A DNA stretch of 64,000 nt from Gnetum montanum (taxonomy: Eukaryota > Streptophyta > Gnetopsida > Gnetales > Gnetaceae), in the NCBI GenBank assembly GCA_015680685.1, contig MNCI01016241.1, positions 8,611-72,610 on the forward strand, in the 5' to 3' direction. Each line of letters begins with the position of its first letter. Positions within the stretch are counted from its first letter, which is position 1. Made by a program: the position numbers and the translations under genes. Shown piece after piece: positions 32,068 to 43,814 of this stretch. Below the pieces are notes generated by a model that was not told the DNA's origin, ran no database searches, and worked only from the letters and a program-made list of their open reading frames with translations.

Positions 32068-35000
32068 CTACGCTATGCATAGTTTCCTCTTGACCCATCT
32101 TGGATTGATCGGAACGTAAGGCCAAGGTGTTTTGCTAGGGCCCTCGTCCACATCATTGTCCTCCACTTGGAAGGGAAACTGAACCCATGCATTTTTGATT
32201 TGGGAGACAGCTCACTGGGCCAATTCTTCTATTGGATGATTAATGCATGTGTGAGTAGGTGCCTCACTCTCGAAGGTTGTGACCTCTGAGCCCTGCTCCA
32301 TGTTTACGTTACTGATTGCTTGTGTCGCTACTTCATCACCACAGATCACCACCTCCCCACCCTATGTATGGTAAGTGGATTTCCTAGTGTATAGGCTAGG
32401 AAATATCCCTAAGTTGTGATAACCATGATCTTCTAAAGATTAGGTTAAATCTTGGAATTTCCTCAACGACGATGAACATTGCACCTATGGGGAACTAGTC
32501 CCCTGCTATGAATTCTATGTGAACTGTGCCTTTCACCAGGACGCGTGCCCCATTGAAGGACCTCAGACACAATGTTGTTGTGGGTTTGATCTAGTCGACC
32601 AATCCCAACTTGTCCACAATAGAAAATGAAATGATGTTTGTGGAAACCCCATCATCAATGTGTACCCTTCAGATTTGATGTTGGTTGACCCAAATTGTGA
32701 TGAAGAGAGGCACCGTAGTCATCTAACCTTCTTCAGGGTCTTCTCTAATGGTGTCATCATTGAAAGTCAAGTGAGGTGTCACGGACTCCACTGGCATAGA
32801 GGGAAGCATGACCAAATGGATCGCTTCCTCTTCCACTAGCATGTTCTCATCGACCAAAATCACCATTAACATGGGGATTAGAGCTTCACAGTGGGGTATA
32901 GATGTCATGATTAGGTCGTACAAGCTCAGTGTAGCATTTTTCTACTTTAGATCTTGCTTGACCTGAGTGAGGGCGTCTAGAAGGTCTTGGCCGCCCCCTT
33001 GCTTGACACCTTCCTCCTTTTTGATTCGTCCCAAAAGACAAATATCCCCAGGAGAGGTGACTTCGGATCTGTATTCAGATCCATGTTGGCAAGGTGATGT
33101 AGGCTACACGGTCATGTCAACCTTTGTCTTTAGGGGCAAAGGTGCAGATGCAAGGGGTGAAGACATGGACTTAGGGATACCCTTGATGGTATTTCCCTTC
33201 GACGTCTTGCCCACCAAGTGGACTTCTTAACTTGCGGGGTGAGGAGGCTATTCAGCCTTGTTGCGTGAGATAGGGGTCGTCGAAGGTGTCAGCCCCCTGA
33301 TGACAAATGGAGCTAGAGGTGTTAACTAACGGGACTGCGTGGCTCTGCTAATAGGTGGTGAAAAGATGGATGTCCATGGTGGGACTTTTAAGATGAATGG
33401 CTACTATGAGTTTTGACCAACTGTTGGTGGTGCTGGCACACTACGCTGAGGCATAGGGATCACGAATGGCTATCGAGGTGGCCTGGGATCACTGTCAATG
33501 TCGATAGCATTGATGATGTAACTGGCATTATCAGAATTTAGGGAATACATGTAGACATACATAGATTTCTTTTTAGGGTGTATTGGGTTGCTTTTGTCCA
33601 GCACCATTTTTCCATGGTCGATTAATATTTGGATGTCATCCTGCAATGCCAGATAATAATCCATGTTGTGACCACACTGTTGGTGGTAGTCACAAAACCT
33701 ATCTAGCCTAAAACCCCTAGGAACTAGAGGCTTATTGGGTAGGGCCAAAGAGGGATTCCTAAGGAGCTCATAGTAGTGTTGATGTCTCGTGTTTGCCTCT
33801 TCCGACATCTACTTATGTTGGATGTATCCCGCTACCAACAATTGCTTCTGAAGCTCTGAAGGATTTAGAGGTAGCGTGGTGTACTTTGAATGGTCTTTAC
33901 ACTCAAAGTTGGATTTGGGTTGTGCAGATTTCTCAGGTGTAGGTGTAGCAAGTTGTGGTACGTGGCCCTGTTTGGATGTGGGGTTAGCCGTAGGTATGGC
34001 TGGTTTCTTATTGTTCTTGCTACCACTGCTACTAGGTTTGGGCTTGACCTCGATTGCCATAGTAGCCACTATGGTTGTTGGGGCCTTACCCTTGTCTTTC
34101 TTTAGAAAGGTACTTTTGTAAGCGATGTAGGTCAGGTCTTTACTTGCCTCGGCCACATCTTGTATGCTCTTAGTCTGGGTGAAAGCCTGACTAAGAGAGT
34201 GAGTGAGGTAGCACAGTTTAGACTTGATGAAGTCATTCACTATGCCCTTAAAGATGGCCAGCAGATGGGCCTCTTTGTTGGGCTTGCGGATTTCATCAAG
34301 GATTGCACTCCAATATTGAATGAACTTTTGGATTGGCTCTAGAGTGTCTTACTTTATGCTCATCAATTGGTCTAGCGTGGTTTCTGCCTTCAATTTGTAC
34401 TTGAAGCACATCACGAACTAGATGAGTACCTCTTCCAAAGCTGATATGGATGAGCGTGACAACGCACGATACTAGTCGAAGGGTTTCCTAGCTAGGGATA
34501 TGGTGAAGATGTGAATGATCATGTGCGGCCATTGTTGCAATAGCAGGGACTCAGACTTGAAGGTGACAAGGTGTGCATTTGGATCTATCTCCCCATCATA
34601 CTTTGTGAAGTATGGGAGAGACATCCCTGGGGGTAGCGTCAAAGTAGGGATTGCAAGGCTGATAGGGTGGTCTTGGTAAAATTCCATGACTTGTACCATG
34701 TCAGACCCAGTAGCTTTGAGGTGTTTTATATCCTTAGTGAGGGTCTGGATAAGCTAGAATGCTTGGTCCATACCTGGTAGTGTTGTGAATAGTTGGGGAA
34801 CTACGGGGGCATCCCCTGCTTGTGGTATGGTAGGGGCGACGACCTGACCCATTGGTGGTACTGTTGGAATGACCCCCATGTGCAGTGCTGCCTGTGTTAT
34901 CCACCATCTGGCAGGTGGTGTTATTAAGGTGGTGACCGTAGGTTGGGCTACCAGGTAGACTGCTTGTCTCACTGGCAGCGTAGACCACAACCCTGTGTTA

Positions 35001-35896
35001 GGTTGTGCTAACTGCGAGGCTTGGTATATTTGAGAGCGTACGTAGTGCGACATTTGCAAGGCTTGCGGAATGGGTGAAGAAGCAAATGGGTCCCACCATG
35101 TGGATGGGCCAGGGCCCACCATAGTGGGTGGAATGGATGTGAATGTAGACATAGAAATAGAAGTAACATATGCTTATGAAAGAGGCATGTTATGAACATG
35201 TGGCAGGGTAGCCACGATTGGCATACGATATGCTACAGGAATACACTATTGAACAGTTGGCAAAGGGATAGTAGCTACAGGAGAAATAGGGTGTTGGAAT
35301 CCCATAGGATTGGCATGGCTACCCATAGCAGACGTAATCATAGGTTGCAAAAGTGTAGGCATAATTACAAAGGGAGCGGTAAGAGATGACAGCTTGGCCC
35401 AAAAGGACTAAGTAAGAGGGATAGGAGTGGGACCAGTTGGACCTCCCTCGTCTGATTGGGAATCAATTTCCTCCTACCCATCATGGAAAGCATCATCTTC
35501 GTTGGATGCTATGTCATGTTGCTTCCTAATCCTAGCCAACTAGATTAGTTGGTCTAGAGGCCTTTGGTATGCTTGTGTTAAAGATAAAGAAACGTCGAGA
35601 GTAGGAACGAACTCCTTCCCATTGCAATAAGCAAACTCAAAGCTACGTTTGTCCTTGAATTCAAGTATGTCCAAGGGAAGATTGGCCTATACCATTGCAC
35701 AGAGGAAACTGTAATGCTCATGTTGCTGGGCTAATCCCTTAGGTCCTCAGTTTTGGATTCTGAGAGATCATCATGTTTCTAGAATTGGGTTCAGTAGTTG
35801 TTCGGCACTAGTAGTGCCTTGCACTGTGATGGGATCTTCAATGTTGAAGGGAACTTCCACATTGAAGGCATTGGGAGTAGCAGTTGAAAAACCCAT
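32068..35896 (-). pseudogene. gag-pro: R4 gag-protease, decayed
   Basis: The gene starts at ATG 35896 (MGFSTATPNAFN) and ends at TAG 32070-32068. It has the same plan as R3: Pro/Thr-rich linker (35150-34760), gag core (34699-34470) with 'LPYFTKYDGEIDPNAHLV', then a long polar region (34240-33809). A zinc-knuckle-like 'CDYHQQCGHNMDYYLAL' at about 33690 keeps the C-x2-H...GH spacing but has Tyr in place of the last Cys. The helical 'LYDLIMTSIPHCEALI' is near 32910 and the protease near 32670-32430. Many stops come from C-to-T change. Confidence 0.8.
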
Positions 35897-35984
35897 TGTT
35901 AAGAAAGTAGTTATGTAAAAAAGCATAAAAGTTATGTAAAAGAGTGCAAACAAACAAGGAAACCAAAAAATAACAAGAAAGAAG

Positions 35985-36600
35985 GCTTTATGTCTTGCTG
36001 GATTCCAGAGGAACTATCAAGGTGACCGACCTACAGCACACAAGGTGCAAACAACCATAAATGGTTGTCAAATTTATGCTAGTGCATGATATGGTGCAGA
36101 GAACATGCAAGACTACTGTAAGATGGGAAAGATAGCTAGCAACCAAAAAGGCTTTGCATCTCGCAGGATCCTTGAGGGACCATCGAAGCGACCGCTCTGT
36201 ACCATGCAAGATGGGGTATAGAATGCATGCAAGACTACTGTAAGATGGGCAAGTTAACTAGCGGTCAAGAAAGCTTTGCATCTCGCAGCATCCCTAAGGA
36301 ACTATCGAAGCGACCACTTTGTACCATGCGAGATGGGGTATAGAATGCATGCAAGACTACCATAAGATGAGTAAGCTAACTAGCGATCAAGAAGACTTTG
36401 CGTCTTCCAGGATCCCTGAGGGACCTTCGAAGTGACCACTCTATACCATGCGAGATTAGGTACAGAATGCATGCAAGATAGCCGTAAGATGAACTAGTTA
36501 GCTGGCGATCGGAGGCCTTGTGTTCTGTGGGGCTCCCAAGGAATTGTTGAGGTGACTGATCTGCACTGCACAAAGCGCAAACAACTACAAAATGGTGTCA
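35985..36600 (-). repeat. ~122-bp tandem repeats in the R4 leader
   Basis: Copies start at 'atgcaaga(c/t)a' at 36104, 36227, 36349 and 36471, giving a period of 122-123 bp, with diverged copies at both edges. This is the same unit as in the R3 leader but with at least one more copy. It lies between primer site and gag on the minus strand. Confidence 0.8.
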
Positions 36601-36673
36601 CATTTACGCTTATGCGCATCAGGGTGAAGAAGGCTCATAGAACTACCATGACACATGGAAAAGGCACCAAAAG

Positions 36674-36691
36674 GGCCTCCTTCTAGCTCCA
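36674..36691 (-). promoter_or_regulatory. R4 primer binding site
   Basis: On the minus strand it reads TGGAGCTAGAAGGAGGCC, beginning six bases inside the 5' LTR end at 36698. It differs from the R3 site at only two bases. Confidence 0.75.
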
Positions 36692-36697
36692 AAAAAC

Positions 36698-38312
36698 TAT
36701 AGAGATTGAAAATGTTAGTAGCTAGAAAACATCGAGGGGTTGATGGGCATGAAAATTTCGACCTTGAACCCACGGGAGGGCTGTGCTAGGTGTGTGTGGA
36801 TATGGCGTGCCCTGAACAGTCTGGTCGATTAGACAGGGAATTAATCGGTGTCTATATAACCTTTTGCAACATATGATTTTGAAAACAGGGACAAAAACAT
36901 GAAGTAATGCTTGAAAGTAAATAAATCAGAAAAAGTAGTGCAAAACGCAACAATAAGCAAGAAACAAGGTAAAGTATAGTTAGAAAAATGCACTACTCCA
37001 AAGCTACAAGCTTTCCCTATTAAGGTGGATACAGTGGGTTGCACAACATGCCAGAGTGCAGAGATCCTGAGAGTAACTAAGATGTGTAGAGTGAAATAGG
37101 TTGTGCGCTTGGGCATGGCCTTGGGCATTAACAATGTGGGAATTCTACCAAGGTGGTAGAAAGGGAGACAGAACAAAATGCTAGCTGAAAGAGCTAACTA
37201 TTTATAGTGTCAAACAAAATTAAGTGCCAGAGTGAATGCTAAGGAGTGGAAAATTCAAGGAATTGGGGAGAATTCCTCACTTTTGAATGATGCTTCTTGA
37301 AAAAAATTTTGAACCCTTTGAATGCTACTGGTTGGGGTATTTATAGGATTAAGTGCACGCGAAAGGGGTAGTTTGGATGCCACATGCCTTGGGCCCACAT
37401 TGACTTGCTGGCACCACACGTGCCATGTATGGCCGTTGGACCTGTAAGACCATTGTAATGTGAACCTTCTATGCCATAACTATGAGTCTGCCATGTCATA
37501 ATTGTATCGTCAATGTCTGGAGATGTGTGCCAATGGTCCAATTAGGTGAAGTGCATTGATGTCGCAAAACCACCCACATGCCTTGCTGTGCTTTGTAGTG
37601 TAGCATGCTTGGCATAGCATAGCACCTTATCATGCAGTCTGCTATATATGTGTTGCATGTTTGCTATACTATGCTATGCTCCGTAGCATAGCGTAGCATA
37701 GCAACTGGTCTTAGTCATGAAAACTTTGTCGATTTGTGAACTTTGCTTCCACGAAACTTGCAAACTTGTTGATTTTGCCCTTTAAGTTGCCTTTTGTCTC
37801 TTCCATAGGATTGCTACACCTTGTTGCACCTTGTAGCGGAGCAATAGACATGGTCCACCACTTCCTGACGGAAAGAGACATTGTTGAAAGACTTGAAATT
37901 AGGCGTGGGGAACTTGTGGTGAAGCTGTTGCCATGCTACGCTATGTTACATGATGTAGCATGGTGTAGCACTTCGTTCTACAATCATCTTCTAAAGCTTG
38001 CTACACTACATAGCGAGGCATAATGTAGCATAGCAGACTTTGTGACTTAGCAAACTTTTTGAACTATTTCGTGCATCTAGAATGCTGCTACCAACTCTGT
38101 GCATCGTTTCTGAGTAGGCTGTAGGCTGGGCAGTCTACTTAGGTGGACAAGTAGGACGACCCATAGAGCCTGTTTACACCTAAAGTAGAGAATTTTCTAA
38201 ACTGGCTGGCCTTAACTTAGGACATTCTCCCCCTGAAGAACTGTTTTGGTGCTTGCATGAATTGCAAGGCTTGGTGAAGCAAGAATGACTTCAAATTGTT
38301 TGGGGTGTTTCA
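36698..38312 (-). repeat. R4 5' LTR
   Basis: This 1,615-bp LTR begins (minus strand) TGAAACACCCC at 38312. Its inner end was set by gap-free alignment with the other LTR ends of the family. The TATA box is at 37338-37345 (reverse), and the palindromic U3 arrays at 37600-37705 and about 37930-38035. No polypurine tract lies beyond 38312; instead the R3 internal sequence resumes, as expected for a 5' LTR at an insertion border. Confidence 0.88.
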
Positions 38313-38317
38313 GCATT
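38313..38317. repeat. Target-site duplication of R4, right copy (GCATT)
   Basis: This is the partner of GCACT at 19491-19495, differing by one C/T transition. R3 sequence resumes directly after it. Confidence 0.85.
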
Positions 38318-38983
38318 ATGAGCATTAAAGCCTTGACATGCTTCAAGCCAACTATTTACTTTCCCGAAAAAAAAATATATTTGTTTTTATTATAGGTCTG
38401 AAAAGACCTTAAACTAGCAAACCTGGCAATCGCAACATGACCAGTCTGAAAAGATCCTAAACTAGCAGTTTCAAACTATTATGTTTGCAGTCTACAATGA
38501 CGTTAAACTAACAATACGACATTCTTACATCGGTGGTTTTCACATCTTCTTCCACATTGGCAGTGTCACATTTTCTAGTAGTTTCATGTCTTCATCTCAA
38601 GAAGTTCTCATTTTCGTATTGATAATTTTGCACTTCTCATGCCCACAATTTCCCATCTCACATACTATCATTTTGCATCTTAAGATTCTGCATGTTACAA
38701 TTTGGCAGTCTGAAATGACACTAAACTAGAAATTTGGCATTTTCATATCGACAGTCTCATAGCTTCACACTTTGCATCAGCATTTTTACACCTTTATCAA
38801 TTCTACACTCTTGTGCCTTGGTAGTCCTCCATGACCTTAAACTGGCAAACGTTGAATCTTTACATCATCACACTTCATAAGTTGCATCTCTTCATTGCTT
38901 TGCAAACTTTCGTTACATAGAATCTCTACCAAAAGATGCCTCTTAAGCAGGATTTTATCTTATGTTGGTAGGTTGAGCAAGAG
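38318..38983 (+). repeat. R3 module spacer with 'CTTAAACTAG' repeats
   Basis: Repeats such as 'gaaaagaccttaaactagcaa', 'gaaaagatcctaaactagcag', 'caatgacgttaaactaac' and 'gaaatgacactaaactag' are scattered from 38400 to 38850. They lie directly upstream of pol. The matching R4 spacer is 25916-26671. No gene is seen. Confidence 0.7.
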
Positions 38984-41900
38984 ATGGAAATCCATCGCGA
39001 CCTTTCCATGCCTTTAACGTTAGTAGGGCCACATGGCAAGCTCACAAGATATTTGAACCCCAACATGATCAACTGGGGGTCGATCAAAACTAGCATTATA
39101 CTAGCCTTAGAGGCATACCCAGACTGGCTCGAGCATCTATTTTGAGCCCTAGACTTAGAGGCCAGGGATGTGACTGAGGACCCTCTCATCGAGGTACCTA
39201 TGACCATGTCAAAGGGGGAGGTAAAAACATTGAAACTCAACTCCCTCGTACATACAAAAATGCATAAAAATGTAGCCAAGATTCTGCAAGAGAACATCAG
39301 TGTCTTTGCATGGTCGTACAGCAACATGCCAGGTATGGATCCGCTGTTGATTCAGCACAACATCGTCCTAGACCCACACATGAAGGCAGTCAAGCAGAAG
39401 GCTCATAAAGTTAAGCCAAAAATCACACTAGCCATGAGGGATGAAATGACCAATCTATACCAAGCTGGTTTCATCCACATGATTGACTACTTAGAGTGGG
39501 TGTCCAACATCGTGGTGGTTTCAAAGAAAATGGGAGGAATAGGGATCTGTATAGAATTCCAAGATTTAAACAAGGCAAGGATCAATGATAACTTCCCACT
39601 TGCAAGCATCAATTAACTCATCGACACCATAGCTGGTCATGCTTTACTATCCTTTATGGATGGTTTCTTTGGATACAATCAAATCTATGTTAACCTAGAG
39701 CACCAGCTATCAACAACCTTCATGACTCCATGAGGTACCTTTTACTACACCATGATGCCCTTCGGGCTCAAGAATGCTGGAGCAACCTACCAGCGAGCAA
39801 TGACCTATAGTTTCAGTGACTATATCCTAGAAACATTAAATGACTATGTGGATTGTATAGCAGTAAAGTCCAAAGAAGCAGCTGATCACCCATGCGATCT
39901 AAGAGTAGTACTCAAATGCTGCCAAATGCATGATTTATTCCTCAATCCTAAGAAGTGCATCTTTGGAATGAAAACTGGATGCATGTTAGGGTTCGTAGTA
40001 TCGGAGGCTGGAATATGGATGGACCCTAAAAAATTCAAGGCCATTGTCAACCTAGTGTCTCCCACAAACCTCAAGGAGCTACATGGTTTGCAAGGTAGGG
40101 TACAATTTATTAGAAGGTTCATATCAAGGTTCACCAACAAGTTACACCCCATGCAACATCTTCTAAAGAAAGGAGTTAACTTCGAGTGGAAAACCCAGTG
40201 TCAATAAGCCTTCGACGACCTGAAGAAGGAATTCTCACACCTCCCAACTGTGCATCCACCACAAAGGGATAAACCCTTCTTTATCTACGTCACCACCTCC
40301 AACACATCTATCATGGCATTGCTATGTCAGAAGTGAGATGACAGTTCTGAGATACCAGTGTATTATCTAAGCCACGTACTAATAGTGCACGAGGCAAAAT
40401 ACAACGAAGTGGAGAGGAATTTCCTTACCTTAGTGTTCACACTAAAAAAGTGGAGGCATTACCTATTCTGTAGCACAACCAACATCATTTGCAAAAGCAA
40501 TATACTTTGGGCTATCACTAACAACCTATACGAAAGTAGCATGATAGCCCAATGGAAGGCAATAACCGTAGAGTTCAATTTATGCTATGTAAGTTAATCG
40601 TCGATGAAGGCTTAGGCCATGGCAACCCAACTCATGGCCTTGCCAGTCAATGACTAGGCCACCATAGACCTTGAATTCCTGGACAAGCACGTTGGCAATA
40701 TCAATTTTGTCCCATTACATTTAAAATCCACTTTACACTTCGATGGTGCCTCAACAGCACGAGGAGGTAGCACTACTACCGTCATTACATTCCCTTTGGG
40801 GAAATGCATCCATCTGCATCTCATTTTTCATTCCCTTTCATCAACAATGTGGCAGAGTATGAGGGTCTACTTAGAGGCCTCTTAATGTCCCAAGCATCAT
40901 GCATACGACACCTGGCAATCTAGGGAGATTCATAACTACTTGTGAATCAAATCACTAAGGTCTACGCTTGCAAGGCTACGCACCTGCAACCCTACTCTGA
41001 CCTAGCAAAAACCCTGCTTAAGGAATTTGCCACCATAGATGTGCAACATGTGCCATGCAACAAGAACACCATGGTAGATGCCTTAGCTACCCTTGCGTTA
41101 AGCATCCCATCACATTCCTTGGCTAACCTACCAACTTCGATTATCGAATGCATAGAGCCTATCACTTAGGTAGAACACGTGGCCTCTGTCAGTGCTATGG
41201 ATACCCAGGAGTGGTATGCCCACATTAAAACTTACCTACAACATGGAAAACCCCCAGGTGGATTGACATCTACCCATAGAGATGCAATCTGTAAGTGTGC
41301 CTAGAAATATGTCTTATGGGAAATGACGTCCTGTGCTGATGTTCCTACAACGGGATATTGCTAGCATGCATGGGTGGGGAGTAGGCGTAGAAGGTAGTTA
41401 ATGAATTACATGAGGGAATTTGTGGTGGACACATAGTGCCCAAGGCTATGGTTGCAAAAATCAAATGCCTAGGGTACTACTGGCCCCACATGGAGCGTGA
41501 CTGCCTGTCAAAAGTCAAGACCTACGACACTTGCCAGAGATACACAAATCTCATACATGTAGCACCTGCAGACCTGCACCCAACGCAAATCATGTGGCCC
41601 TTCCAATGATGGGGATTAGACCTCATAGGGCCTATCATGCCTAAGTCCTCTACAGGGCTTAGTTTCATTATCACCGCCATTGAGTACTTCACCAAGTGGA
41701 TGAAAGCTATCCACCCAAGGAAGATTACATCTCAACAAATTTTCCATTTCATCCAAGATAACATCATAACAAGATTCGGGCTTCCAATGACTATTGTGAC
41801 TGACAATGGGCCACAGTTTAGCAGTACGAAAACCCGAACCTTCTACAACAATCTAGGCATTAAGCAATCATTCTCCTCCCCATACTACCTGTAGGTGAAT

Positions 41901-42500
41901 GGATAGGTGGAGGCTACAAATAAGTCCATCATCAACTTGCTAAGGTGAATGCTAAGAAGCAGCAAGAGGCAATGGCACAAGAAAATCCTTTACATTTTTT
42001 GNGGAAGCAGCAAGAGGCAATGGCACAAGAAAATCCTTTACATTTTTTGGGCCTACAAGACGACATGCAGGAGCTCAACAAGTAAGACCCCTTACAACCT
42101 TGTTTATGGATCTGAAGCTATGTTGCCTCTTGAGTTGCAGGTACCATCACTCGAGATGATTCAATTTGACATCATCAGTGAAGCCTAGAAAAATGAGTTG
42201 TGGATCATCAACCTTGACTCAATAGAGGAGGAACTCGTGTAAATGCTAGGATGCATCGAGTGCTACTAGAGCAAGTAGTAGCAAAAGCACCATACAAACC
42301 TGCATTGACAGCCAGTGTAGAAGGGAGACCTCATCCTCAAAGCCATCTATGAGCATATGAGCAAATTCTCAGCCAACTAGGAAGGTCCTTACGTGGTCAC
42401 TAAAGCCTTCGGGAATGGAGTCTTCAAGCTGGTGGACATGGAAAGTAATGAGTTCGCCAACCCGGTGAATTACTAGTACCTCAAGTTGTACTACTCCTGA
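38984..42500 (+). pseudogene. pol: R3 pol: RT, RNase H, second RNase H, integrase; decayed
   Basis: The gene starts at ATG 38984 (MEIHRDLSM) and ends at TGA 42498-42500. RT (about 39290-40130) has 'WSYSNMPGMDPLLIQH' and 'MMPFGLKNAGATYQRAM', with the catalytic YVDD changed to YVDC (39845-39856). RNase H lies at 40230-40600. The second RNase H (40735-41150) has 'LHFDGASTARGG' and 'VNQITKVYACKATHL'. Integrase has a zinc-binding region (41400-41540, 'HEGICGGH', second Cys pair partly lost), a core with 'WGLDLIGP', 'VTDNGPQF' and 'VEATNKSI' (D, D, E all present), and a C-terminal part at 42090-42490. Two frameshifts and many stops are present, and an assembly duplicate sits at 42002. Confidence 0.85.
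41956..42049. repeat. Direct duplicate around a single N (probable assembly artefact)
   Basis: Positions 41956-42001 and 42004-42049 are identical 46-bp copies ('gaagcagcaagaggcaatgg' ... 'ttacattttttg') separated by an N at 42002 plus one base. The R4 integrase shows no such duplication. The signature is the same as at 309. Confidence 0.8.
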
Positions 42501-43799
42501 AGCACAATGGCAGCCACCATTGTCTGCTATAATGATAAATTGGCAATGAGACCGAGTAGCATTTGCAATGACGTTAAACTAGTAGCAAAGAGCAGTGTTA
42601 GCAATGACGTTAAACTAGTGGCAACGAGAAGCATCCACAATGACGTTAAACTAGAAAAACCGAGCAACGTCTACAATGACGTAAAACTAGAAGAATCGAG
42701 CACCATCTTCTATGACAAAAAAATGGTATAGATCATCCACTATGATGTTAAACTAGCATGTATGGTTTTCTGGGACCTTAAATTAGCACAACGGTCTGTT
42801 GGGACCTTAAACCAACACATGGTCTACCAAGACCTTAAATTGGGTTCGCGTTAAGAATACAATGGGAACACGGTCTGGAACATATACAATGTTGCCACCC
42901 TTGGCATCATGTGATCCTTCAAAGATGTTGTATGACATCAAACTGGCTCTCTTGACCTACCATCACCATGGCCCCTTACCCTAACGGTAGTTCCTTAGCT
43001 AGTGCCTTCTACTGGAGTTCCGGCAGTATTGTGGGCCAGCCACAATATTGCTATCCTCCAGCCCTTTGCCAATGACATTCGGCTATGTGGTACCTGATCC
43101 CATAGCTAAAATGCGAACGCATGCCCCTGGAAGGGATTCTAGTGCATCCACACTCATAACAACGTTTTCGAGGCCGATTCCTCCATGCTAACGCTACCAA
43201 GGCTGCTGCTAGCCTTCCTGCATTGGACATCATACACTGACGATGATGCTCGACAACTTCAACAATGCCAGTAGCCAACAAGACCTTTGCCCATGAGGTC
43301 ATGGCTTGCGATAGCAAATGCTACAGCATCGCGAAGTGAGTGCCTCGGCTAGCTTGACTACTCAAGAGTGCAACTTCCTCCCATGATGTGCGTAACACAG
43401 CTCGCCACATGGGAAACACCAACGTAAACTCCATGAAGTATGTAACATAGCTTGCTGCATGGAAAGCATCTGTAGGCAAGCCGAAGCCCTACATAGATGT
43501 AACGTAACTCATCCTGGGAAAGATGCCTATCGTATAGGGGGTCGAAGGTCAGCTAAAGCAAAGGTGAAAACGCACATGACTCCCTTAGAGAACTCCAACA
43601 AGCGATTCAGCTAAACCTCATCTTTGCCCTTCTCTTGTGCCTCCTGCCTTCCTGCTTCGCCTCTTCACTCCAATGCAACACTCTCAAGTGCAACCAAGTG
43701 ATGTCTTGACACTCATCGAGTGAAAACCTCAGCATTTTTTCCTTCTGCAGTGTTTTTTATTCTTTGTCAATGTTTATCAAGCTAGTTCTCCAGACGTTG
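42501..43799 (+). repeat. R3 region between pol and 3' LTR, with 'GACGTTAAACTAG' repeats
   Basis: From 42540 to 42860 there are about seven units around '(c)aatgacgttaaactag' followed by variable 'aaagagcagtgttag'-like sequence, grading into 'gggaccttaaa' units. From 43010 to 43330 lies a decayed counterpart of the R4 short frame at 21872-21516, read on the plus strand. The rest is not recognised. Confidence 0.65.
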
Positions 43800-43814
43800 A
43801 CAAAGAGGGACCAA
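43800..43814 (+). promoter_or_regulatory. R3 polypurine tract
   Basis: 'acaaagagggaccaa' lies directly against the LTR start TGAAACACC. It is nearly identical to the R1 tract and marks 43815-45400 as the 3' LTR. Confidence 0.8.

Larger units (their letters stand above)
19496..38312 (-). mobile_element. R4: complete Tat-like element nested inside R3
   Basis: R4 is an 18.8-kb minus-strand element of the same family as R3, inserted between R3's antisense gene and pol. On its own strand the order is: 5' LTR (38312-36698), primer site, leader repeats, gag-protease (35896-32068), antisense gene (plus strand 26872-31227), spacer, pol (25915-22447), polypurine tract, 3' LTR (21123-19496). About 29 differences were counted over ~235 aligned LTR bases (roughly 12%), fewer than for R3. 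This fits R4 being the later insertion. Its pol has only one clear frameshift and an intact YVDD. Confidence 0.9.

Noticed and set aside
33876-34121. Hydrophobic plus-strand frame as a membrane protein
   Set aside because: It lies opposite the R4 gag coding region and is explained by the complement of its Lys/Thr/Ala-rich sequence.
38926-39327. Coding frame on the minus strand opposite the start of R3 pol
   Set aside because: The plus-strand translation matches the R4 pol start residue for residue over long stretches, so the minus-strand frame is a shadow.
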